This document shows positions 50,030 to 59,800 of a stretch of DNA of 64,000 nucleotides, in pieces. The notes beneath the pieces are model-generated. The model ran no database searches. It had not been told where the DNA came from and was given only the letters and a program-made list of their open reading frames with translations. Both the position numbers and the translations under genes were made by a program. Position 1 is the stretch's first letter. Each line of letters begins with the position of its first letter. The stretch is from contig CAIIXF020000004.1 in assembly GCA_903813345.2 (NCBI GenBank), forward strand, positions 11,046,196 to 11,110,195, read 5' to 3'. Source of the stretch: Owenia fusiformis. Lineage: Eukaryota; Annelida; Polychaeta; Sabellida; Oweniidae.

Positions 50030-51767
50030 CGTTCCCAGATAAAAATGAATAGAGAAGAAGAATCTAGATAACAGTCTAATAAACAATATCAAGTTTAAAA
50101 TCCGGCAATAAGCTTACACGCCGGCCGTTAAAGTTTTTGAATTTAATAACAAAGTACATGTGACTGTAATTATATCCATGATGTTGTAAACTTTACTACA
50201 TGTAGGTTTAAACAGAGACGGAGTTATGTTTATGTCTTTTGAACGGTGGCGCTACCTCGATGCATCTGTTAATAAATGATACTATAAGCTTTATTGGATC
50301 GTGAATTCACCTTTTCAAATTCAAATCCCCAAAAAATAAAGCACACAATTTAAGCGTGACAAAAAAGAGCAAAACTGAAAACCCGTTAACGTATAGTGCC
50401 CGACATTACGTTAATAAATAATTTCCACATGTTGAAATATATCGCTATTTGATTGAGTTCAAGACAGTACTTTTTGGAATTGTTTCACATAATGTAATAT
50501 TCCTCGGATTTGATGCATACACATGTTTCACAATCAGAGACAAGGGTCTTATGACGGAGTCTTATATTTGGCAAACCAATCAACAGGTAGTATTATATTA
50601 TCACAAAAGATAAATTACTTATCCCTTTTAAAACTGCGGTTAGGTACCATCTTGATTACAGTAAAGACAGGCCATCTAGGAATTATTTCTGCCTCTCATT
50701 CCTTAAACCGGCTTCGTTAAACAGTGCCAAAATATTTAAGTCGGAGCCAAAAACAAGACTATTTTTATATTTAAATCCCCTCACCCTGTCAATGTCTATG
50801 CCTGCATCTGGTTTTTCCCACCTTTGGGAGGGAGCTAGTATACACATAGATTACTTACTGGCCATGGACGAGGGGCACAGAAACGAACATTTTGGGGTCA
50901 TAAGGGATAATTGGGGAAGGGGGAAGGGTGGTGGTGAATAGTGAAGTCCGGGAGTGAAGTTAAGTGGTACTGAAATCTTTCTTTTGATATTTAGTGCTTG
51001 AATGGAGACTTGTTTCCACTCCCCGCATTCTAGTAGAATTTAAATATTTGATCCAAAGAGTTATTTTAAATCAAACTTGCATTCCGATTAATTATCACTC
51101 CCATGATTGTACCGCTTCACTATTGTCTAAGATAATTATAATGAATTCACGGGACACTATAGTCTTCCTTTTAAACTTTAGTGGTTGGATGGAGACTTGT
51201 TTCCCCACCCCGTACACTAGTAAATTTGTAAATTTTAAATATTTGATTTAGGGAGGTATTTGCAATCCAACTCTGATGATGCAAGACTAGTCAGCCAAGA
51301 CTAAATTATGAACGTATTATCATTTAGACTCCCGGGTTTAGACTATTGAGTTCATTAAATTATAATTCCATAGATATCATATTTAATCCTGTCAACACAA
51401 TCATGGTATTAATTGGCATGATATGTAATCAGAGACGGTTTAAAAAGTTGTTTAGATTAATGATAGTATTAGGAAAAATCCTAATTCAAAGTTTTTGTTC
51501 TCTCGCAATCCAGAGCAAACCACTCGCCGGGCAAGCATTCTTTAAAAACGTGAAGTTTTCACCATGTTGAGCAGTTTTGAAAATTGTCCAATTTGAACCA
51601 TCGCCTTGTATATTTTTATAACTGCCCCCCCCCCCTTGACACTCGAGTGTAAGAATCCTTTCCACACTGTCAATGGTTTTACAAAATAGTTCATGTCAGG
51701 AAGGGGGAGGGGTGAGTGTGGAGAACAATCACTGACTGCGCATTTGTATGATTGAACATCATACACT

Positions 51768-51979
51768 CAGGCCCGTAGCCAGGGGGGGGGGGGGGGGTTC
51801 GGGGGGTTCGGACGAACCCCCCCCCCCCCCTGGCCAAAATTTCTTTCAAAATCATTCAGTTTTTCACCATTCTGACTAATTTTTGAGTGATTTTTGGTCA
51901 TATTTGCCAAAGTGAACCCCCCTAGAATTTTTTAGAAAAACGAACCCCCCCCCCTTGGAAAATTCTGGCTACGGGCCTG
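51768..51979 (-). mobile_element. CAGGCCCGTAGCC MITE, copy b, with empty site known
   Basis: Same element in the opposite orientation, flanked by TACACT (51762-51767 and 51980-51985). Copy 1 of the segmental duplication has one uninterrupted TACACT at 39828-39833 in the same context, which shows the pre-insertion state. Confidence 0.85.
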
Positions 51980-52673
51980 TACACTTATCATGAATTCGTA
52001 AAGTTTAGTTTTAAAATAAACTATGAGTTACTTGTAATTATCAGACCAATCTTTTATGGACAATATTATATATCAGACTCTTTTATGGACAATTTTATAT
52101 ATGCAAAGAATTATTAAACGCTTGCTGCATGCAAACATACAACACTTTTTAATTGGAATACTTTACTTAGTTAATTAACACACACAGTACTAGTCATATA
52201 ACACACGGATAAGACGTAACTGGTCCGAGGATAAGCTCTATCTATCTCAATAGTGTGAACTTTTTATTCCTGAGAATTAGTAGTTAGTCTTGCTTATTAC
52301 TTATGGATAACACATAACGTATTCTTTCTTAGTAGTGCTTACAAAATAGTGTTTCCCGTTGTGTATAACTTTGTTGAACCTGAAGAAACGCATCGCGTTT
52401 TTGTTACATAGTTAGCAAATTCAATTACCTACCTACATGTAGCTTATATTTTTTGCAAGGACTCGGGTGGATAGATATTCTGTCATATTACTTGCGACAA
52501 ACCTACCATTTCCCATTGGTTAACATGGGAATGTCGATTTTCAAAAATTCGTCAAATGTATCATCAATTTTCGACCTATTGTAATTGGAGAAAAAATTGA
52601 AAAAATTGAAGGTATTGGAAATAAAGTCAAATTACGTTTCCATCAATAGTATAGTATTTTCATCGCAGGTTAA

Positions 52674-53252
52674 AGTAACTTTCTATCATTTCATCTAAAA
52701 ATTAAAACCCTTGGAAATACTAAATATGGTTTAAGTGCCATATATAAAAATTCATTTTAGAAATATTGTGGATCAAAATGAAAAAACAAAAATAAAGAAT
52801 AAAAACATGGGATTTGAACCCAGATCTTTTGGAATGAAACTCTGTTTGTGCCCAAAGCTCTAACCACTACACCAAACTGCCAAAGCTTCCCAAAGAAAGA
52901 AATTCTTTATCTATATAATCATGAACGAAAAAAGTCTTATTTACATGCTTAAATTTCTTTAAAATGATCAGCATTACTACTAAAAATAACATTTTGCATG
53001 TCTGAGTAAGTATTTTGATCTACATTTAGGATAAATGTTGTTTTATTCAGTTTTCATTTTGGGTATGACTTCCTGTCAAAACAGTGTATAAAATGCAGGG
53101 CTCAACAAAAATGTTCAATTAGAAAATGATATATATCCTTTGATCAGCTGTTTTTGGCACCTGAACTCATCCTACTAGAAAGGTAAGAGCATTTTCTTGA
53201 GACATATGGCTCGAAATCTCACATTTCTCCTTCTAAGTCTTAGAAAGACACT
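52674..53252. mobile_element. TTAA-duplicating element with a pol III-like cassette
   Basis: Ends AGTAACTTTCTA and inverse of AGTGTCTTTCTA (10 of 12), flanked by TTAA at 52670-52673 and 53253-53256. The intact host element reads CATCGCAGGTTAAGTAAATA with a single TTAA at this point, so the insertion and its duplication are directly visible. No transposase. Confidence 0.7.
52806..52881 (-). ncRNA. tRNA-derived sequence with A box, B box and T-run
   Basis: On the minus strand: GGCAGTTTGGTGTAGTGGTTAGAGC (A-box type TGGTGTAGTGG) followed about 45 nt later by TGGGTTCAAATCCCA (B box GGTTCAAATCC with an intact T-stem), then TTTTT at 52805-52801, a pol III terminator. The 3' half of the acceptor stem is missing, so it is not a working tRNA. 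It is more likely a SINE head or a captured pol III unit. Confidence 0.65.
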
Positions 53253-53341
53253 TTAAGTAAATAAAAAATCAAACGTAGAGAGGCTTTAACACGTAGTTCA
53301 ATGGGGGACCTAAGGTTGCCAAACTTATGGAGGGGAGTGTA

Positions 53342-54997
53342 CGCGCGATGCTTTCCTTCTTCCGATGTTCACGCTAGCTAAATTTAGTCCCGTTTTTTAA
53401 CCCAGGCTTTATAATATTTAATTGGAACACTTGTATCGATTGGTCGAGGGAATTTTTTCTGAAGATATTCATGAGAACCTACAATTATTCATAAAAATCA
53501 ATATTGTTGTTATATTCTCCAAGTAAGGTGCTATACTGTAGAGCTATATCGTAAAGTCAAATTGACCCATTCCCCTGCTGATATTCCAAATTGAATATCG
53601 TATGAGGAATAAGCTTTTTTTGCTTAACTAAAGCAGTTCGCAGCGTCGAAATTGATATGACTCACAGTATCATTTTACTGTCAATTACATGATTGTAAAA
53701 TCAGTTGCACCCGACCCATGTCTTAAATAGAATATTTCTATTAGTATACTGCTACTTAAAAAATTCATTTTAGATATCATATATCTATTAACAATATGAT
53801 GTGTGACAGTTAACATGTCAAGTGTGTCTCAGGCAATCAGCTTAAAGCATTTCGGTGGGTTAATTTATTGATATATACAGGGAAATTATTTCGCCATGCA
53901 TTTAATTGTTGATATTTGCTCTGACTGAGTAGTGCTTTTCTTAAAAAGAATCTACGGCATATAACCAATGTGTTAATATTCTATGCTATGTTTTCTGATT
54001 TTTTCCTAAAACGCCAGAATCACATGAATGATTTTACACTTATATAATATTTTGATAAAAACCTTATAAATAGTTTTCAAAGGAATATCATTTTAACCAA
54101 TCCCTATTTAGAATTTTTTAAAACCTAAAATTGTCCATTCATTTCTTTATTCAAATTAATAAATCCAAAGTTTCATATGCAATTTAAAATATTTTTTTGC
54201 GGTTCTACTTCATCATTGATCGGGGTCATTTAAATGCTATAAAGAATCCTGTATCATTCTATAATTTGAATTTATTCGTAAAATATTCGTGCATGTACTA
54301 ACCCATTCTGATAATGCACTCAGGTTCCGCCTTCGTGCATTATGTGTATGAGTTTGTACATTCACTTAAGAATTTAAGCCCTGGAATCAGTGCATTGTTT
54401 GCTGAATCATACAACAATTGTGTTGTTTCGAAACCTTTACATGACCGCGCAGCGGGAATGCAAATTTTAGGAAACAACGCCTGAGTGGAATGAAGCAGCT
54501 ACATTGCATCGAGTCTTGGGTTTAAATTCTTTTAACACATTGCATTTTTTCTACAAAATCATCCAAAAGGAACGAAATCACTAGAAGAACACATTTCAAT
54601 GATATTTTTTGCAAGAAAAGCCCATTCATCACCATGACAACTCTTTAACTAGTGACCTTGCATGTGTTATTGATATTTTACACACTGTTCATTATGTGAA
54701 TACTCTGTTCTGATTGGCTGGAATCAGACACACCTTGCCTAGCTATGTGTGAATTTTATATACATGGTTTTATAATTCAAATATGTATGTAGATACAGGA
54801 TTCTTTATTCCTACAATAATCAATAATTACTTCTCGGTGTTTCTCATATTGAGATAACATAAATTATATCCCCACTCCCCCCCCCCTCAAGACCACGCAT
54901 CTAAATGAAAGCTTTTATGAATTTATCAATCGATGGATAACAAAATTCCATTTCTCATTATGCGTGTGTTATTTACTTTCGTTGTTTTATTTTCAGA
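53342..54997. other. Intergenic, probably holds the FAM43-like gene promoter
   Basis: No gene is seen. An acceptor-like TTGTTTTATTTTCAG ends at 54997, so the FAM43-like gene may have an upstream untranslated exon in this interval. Confidence 0.4.
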
Positions 54998-55136
54998 CTG
55001 ACATTATTATCACATTCTGGGAGACTTGCTAATTGTACCTATTACTTTACGTCAAAGTGCAATAACAACTGATTCAACTGTGCTGACCAATGAATTCGTA
55101 TATGTAACTTATATATAGTTACATAGTGGTCTTGTT

Positions 55137-55667
55137 ATGAATATGGAGGATGAAAAACCAACAGCCGCTGTTCAATATGGTCACGGTCACAGGGGACTTT
55201 ATCTTGGTCACGTGACAACGAATATAGCCAATGGCGATGGCTGCACCGAAGAACCCGTATGTAAAATGGTTTCCCAGCGAAAACATGACGTCGAACAACA
55301 TACTTATGTATTTCTAGATGTAAAGCCATTCTGCTTACTTCTGTATCACGTGGACGAATCAAACAAGGTCACAAGTACGGACTTGTTCGATCTTGCTAGG
55401 ATTTCATACTGCAGTGGCGACCACAAGGAAAATCCACAGGTGTTCGCCTGGGTTTACCGCCACGAGACTGCGGATGGCTTCCTTCTGCAAACTCACGCAG
55501 TACTTTGTGATAATCCGAGAAAGGCAAGAGCTCTTGCCTTGAAAATGAACGAATCATTTAAAAAATACTTTCGCGACATCCAGGATGCTTTAAAGTCAAG
55601 TAATATGCTAAAAGAAGCAATGCAATCTAATGGAATGGTTAAATCACAACAAACTCGCATATCGTGA
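55137..55667 (+). CDS. FAM43-like PTB (PID_2) domain protein
   Basis: Single-exon frame of 176 codons ending TGA. The start is MNMEDEKPT, the first ATG after an acceptor-like TTTTATTTTCAG; Met3 is the alternative. A phosphotyrosine-binding fold covers about residues 20-150: YLGH (22-25; the YLGN-type first strand), GDGCTEEPVCKM, LLLYHVDES, the FAM43-type block VFAWVYRHE (about 102-110), HAVLCDNPRKARALAL, and the closing helix MNESFKKYFRDIQ. PTB domains bind NPxY-type peptides in receptor tails; FAM43 function is poorly known. Vertebrate FAM43A/B are longer, with a C-terminal extension that is nearly absent here. No signal peptide, so cytosolic. Poly(A) signals follow at 55776 and 55847. Confidence 0.86.
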   Translation: MNMEDEKPTAAVQYGHGHRGLYLGHVTTNIANGDGCTEEPVCKMVSQRKHDVEQHTYVFLDVKPFCLLLYHVDESNKVTSTDLFDLARISYCSGDHKENPQVFAWVYRHETADGFLLQTHAVLCDNPRKARALALKMNESFKKYFRDIQDALKSSNMLKEAMQSNGMVKSQQTRIS

Positions 55668-55775
55668 TAGACTGTTACACATGTTGGAAATCATGTTTTA
55701 TTAGCTCAATAGATGGCGGCAAATATGCAGTATTTATTAAATTTTCCTTTAAAGGCTTGATTCACATGAATCTAA

Positions 55776-55852
55776 AATAAATTGTTTGTACCGACTCTTG
55801 CTCAGCAATACTTAGTTTGATTTGCCTGTGTAAGATGTTTGATGAAAATAAA
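55776..55852 (+). promoter_or_regulatory. Poly(A) signals of the FAM43-like gene
   Basis: AATAAA at 55776-55781 and 55847-55852, about 110 and 180 bp past the stop. Confidence 0.65.
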
Positions 55853-56821
55853 ACGAAAACACAACAATAATTTTATATTGTTGTTAGTGTACTAGGTTTG
55901 ACGTTGTTTCTTAGCTTTAAATGGGTCGTTGCATAAATGTTTAGTTTTGTCATTATTTTTATCAGCTTTCATCTTGTGTATACAATATAGAAGATCAAGT
56001 GTTTATATATTCATGGTTCCACTATGCACTATAAACTGACTAGCATCCTCGAAAATCCTTACAGTCGATTATACTCAATTAATTTTTAACCTTTTGATTC
56101 GTGTCTTAGTTAACATTCATGAATTCACCAGACGACTGTCGGCTGATGGTTCGATTATTTGTTATGGCCTATTAATTTAAATTTAGAAGGTGCCTGCTGA
56201 TATTCATATTTACACATAGCCAGGCAAGATGTATCCAATTCCAGCCAATCAAAACTCAGAACTCCCTCATTCCCTCGTTCACGTAACTGCATCCAATTAT
56301 AAACTGCATCCAAATATATAACCGATCAACCTTGACGCTATCCATTAACATATTTATTATTCTATGGCATACAATCGAGTCGCATCCATATGATACGTTC
56401 ATGTCATTTCTTATATCCGCCTTCTTGAGAAAGTATTACGCTCCAATACATCATATCCATATAGGTATGTTAACAGGAAGCCATCTGTTAAATCATCTTC
56501 AATTTCTACGAAAGACATAGCAGCATATATCTTTTTGTCAAATTGCTGTAAACTTCTGGTGTGAGCAATAATACTTTGAAATTACGAACGTATCATATTA
56601 CAAAACTATGTCACAAACTTTCATTTTCATTAGTTAAAATAAATTTGTGTTTTTCTTTTGAAAATAAAAAATGTTCTAAACATGAACAAATATACATCCG
56701 CATTTCTAAGAGATTACCTTACCAGGGCACTGTTTTGGAAGTAGCACGCTTTGAATTGACTACTTTGAAAGATAACTAGTATTCATTCTAAACATATAAG
56801 AACGCGGAAGTTTAAAAGCAT
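55853..56821. other. Intergenic between FAM43-like and C-x3-C genes
   Basis: AT-rich, no repeats or exons supported. Short frames at 56332 and 56561 have no motif. It probably contains the upstream regulatory DNA of the next gene. Confidence 0.4.
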
Positions 56822-56829
56822 TATAAAAG
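56822..56829 (+). promoter_or_regulatory. TATA box of the C-x3-C repeat gene
   Basis: TATAAAAG, followed 25-30 bp later by an initiator-like TTCAGCAC (about 56846-56853), then a ~48-nt leader to the ATG at 56899. Confidence 0.75.
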
Positions 56830-56898
56830 CGAGTTTCACTTTATATTCAGCACAAACTCAGCGCACACTGCTAAGTATTTCATATATTTTGAATCACA

Positions 56899-59800
56899 AT
56901 GTCTAAGTATGTGTATTTGATTCTGATGTTTTCTTTTGCGGTGTTACCAGGTTAGTGTGTTTGTGTGTTTTTAAATAAAAAAGCATTTTAGTGGAACGAA
57001 AATAGAACGAATTCTAGCTAATAACAAATTTATTCTACTCTGTTTGGTAATCCTTAATTGTCTCACGTTTTAGCATGTGTTCTGAAAGAAATATCATTTA
57101 AGCTGAATATGTATAATGGTCATATTAGATAGACGCACTAAACAGGTAAAAAGTCAAACAAATATGACTGATAAATTTTGGGGACAATGATAAAGCCAAC
57201 TGACATGTGTTTCAACCTACAGAAAATACTACCATATATAATATTATAATACATTGTATGTTAAGGATATATCGACGCCAAGCGAGGATACACGGAACAT
57301 CGGATTTTCCCAAGTAAGTAAACCTAACGATTAACTAAATGTAATATAGAGATACATTAAAATATTTTTAAGCTAAAGTGAAACAACCCGTCCGTTGTTT
57401 ACAAATGAATTTAAACAGCGAGTAAAATATGGCAAACTACAATTTGAGAAACGTTGTTAAAGTTCGAATTCTACAGTCAAAGTTAAAACTCTCTAAAGCA
57501 ATAAAAACAGTTTCAAGGACTTACCATTAAAGATGTACATGTGATACATCAACAAATTAACATACACACTATCGACTGGCATATATTTACGTCCATAGTA
57601 TATTTATCTTTTAGACGTACCTGACACGTGTGAGATAGGATGTACGAGTAAGTGTCAGAGAGCAGGTGTTCGAACACCACAATGCACGCAACAGTGTCAA
57701 GTAAATTCCGAGAATACTTGTTTCCCTGCTTGTCATTATTACTGTATAAACCAACGTGGTAAGTATATATTCCTTCAAAATACAGTAAACATTCTTCGGA
57801 TGTAGAAGTGAGGTTGTAAATTGATCAACAGTATTCAGTTTAGTCTGATCCTTTGGGGGTAAGCATTAAGACTTTTTCCATCAGCGACAGTAACAGCATA
57901 CAACCAAATAGGCACTCGATAGTGTGCAGTGCCATCTGTCTGAACCCTTAATCAATCAATTGAATTTGTATATACAGGTTCAAGGGCCTATAAGACGTGC
58001 ATCGACAGTTGTTCAACTAAGAAATCTGAGGGCAATATCTATGGGTGGTGTTATAGTGGATGCATTATCAGAAATGGACCTCGGAGTTACACCAGCTGTT
58101 TGAACCAATGTAAAGTTGAACCGGTAAGCTAAACAAAGGCCCCAGTGTGTTTAAAAAATTTAGACCAAAGAGCAGGTATTATATCAATCAAAGAATTGGA
58201 GGTCTATATTACCATTCGAATATGTAAACAAGTTTTTGCGAAATCGTAACTTCATTTCCCACTTCCGGTTTAGCACTGAACGAAACACTTAGAACAGATC
58301 AGATATTGCATCGACAAATTAATACCGTGTGAAATATTGAAGTTGTTCACAATTTCAAGTTTGTATAAAGGGAGAATATTCATGTTCGAATGTTATGCGG
58401 GAACTCGATACCGTGACTGAGTTATGGTCAAATTGCATATCTCTCATCTAAATGTAGATTCATATAAACATTTGTCATGTTTGTTGATGTACTAATGATT
58501 GCGAATTAATGAGTTTTAAATGTGTTTTTGATATCTATATCAGTCCAAAACAATGACAGCTCATTTTAACATGTTTGCAGACAAAGGGCGTATTTGAAGT
58601 ATGCTACCACAATTGCATATCGAGAAATGGCGAGAGATATTATAGCACCTGCCTGCCTAAATGTTACATCAATAGCCAGACTGATATGGTTTATGGCCCA
58701 TGCTACGCGGACTGTACGATACGGAATCCCCGGGGATATGAATCTTGCAAACATGAGTGCACTATGAGAAAGGTTTGTATAGTCCATTCAATAAAGGATA
58801 AACAATGAGCCCTGAATCTTTTGTGAAATAATAGCCAAGGGCCATCAAGGCAAATTATTTATCTTACTGTTACATTTTTGAGAGACTAACGGTGTAACTT
58901 CAATCAATCAAATAAACACACTTATTTTGCGAAAGACAAAATTCTCTCTGCCAGATCAACATACTGTATATTTTTTCTTACATTTCTTGTCCAGATATGA
59001 GTAAAGTAACACTTTTAATATTTTGTTAATAATAGGCAGAGGGCAATGTGTACGGGTGGTGCTACAGCGGTTGTATCATATTATCCTACACTTAGTGTAC
59101 TAAATGTATAATAACATGAAAAAATAAAATTGATATTTATTGGCAAAATGAATATCCGGAGGATATCGTAACGATATACTCCGGGCGGAGGATATCGTGA
59201 CGATATACTCCGGAAAACCCAATATGCGGAGGATATTGTGACGATATACTCCGCTTGTTGATTTCCCGCCAAATTGACTCTATTTGGCATGGCATTAATT
59301 TTACAATGATATTATACATTCAGTACACTCCTTGTAAGTGTAGGATAATAAGAACATCCTATGATTTTTTTCAGAATATCATTTTAATCTACTCGGTGAT
59401 ATTGATATATGCACTCGTTCGCTTCGCTCTCTCGTGCAGATATCAATATCACCTCGTAGATAAAAATGATATTTCTCAAAATCATAGGATATCCTATAAG
59501 TACATGGTTCTCGAAGATACAAAACCTGTTCAAACGAATGTACCGTTAAGCCGGTAAGTGAATGTGGTTGTGTGCTAGTGACCATGCTTAATAGTGGTCA
59601 GGGTGCATGAATGGAAATTTTCTGCATTCCTCAATTGAGTCACATGTTATTTTTCAAACAAGAATCACTCTTTCCCCACATTGTCTATATCTTCCAGTTT
59701 TGCACAAAGATTGCACTTATGTGCCAAGAAAAGACTTGTGAGAAGGATGTTTTGATAAAAACTAGAAAATTCAGTGAAAAAATCAGAAAATTTTCAGAAA

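Larger units (their letters stand above)
44826..52020 (+). repeat. Segmental duplication, copy 2
   Basis: About 2.3 kb longer than copy 1. The two largest extra blocks are about 47643-48806 and 49431-50626; private MITEs are at 46041-46266 and 51768-51979. Copy 2 in turn lacks about 90 bp present in copy 1 near 38665-38755, with TCT microhomology at the junction. No gene is supported inside. Confidence 0.85.
52447..53341 (-). mobile_element. Truncated Tc1-like element carrying a nested insertion
   Basis: Inner sequence TTTGCAAGGACTCGGGTGGATA and the right end GGTTGCCAAACTTATGGAGGGGAGTG match the intact element at 14189-15064; the other end is absent. A 579-bp TTAA element (52674-53252) sits in it. 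Confidence 0.65.
59036..59553 (+). pseudogene. Exon of the C-x3-C gene split by two insertions
   Basis: 59036-59080 encodes AEGNVYGWCYSGCII, and about 59504-59553 encodes GSRRYKTCSNECTVKP before donor CCG|GTAAGTG. Together they match exon 57978-58123 (SEGNIYGWCYSGCIIRNGP... and YTSCLNQCKVEP). Between lie a TA-flanked MITE (59081-59348) and a second palindrome (59356-59490), which add stops. The exon is phase 0 at both ends, so skipping it leaves C-x3-C spacing intact (11 residues to the next pair). Confidence 0.8.

Noticed and set aside
55119-55362. Minus frames over the PTB gene
   Set aside because: Antisense shadows of the FAM43-like exon.
58566-58787. 73-codon minus frame
   Set aside because: Antisense to the 58581-58772 cysteine exon.
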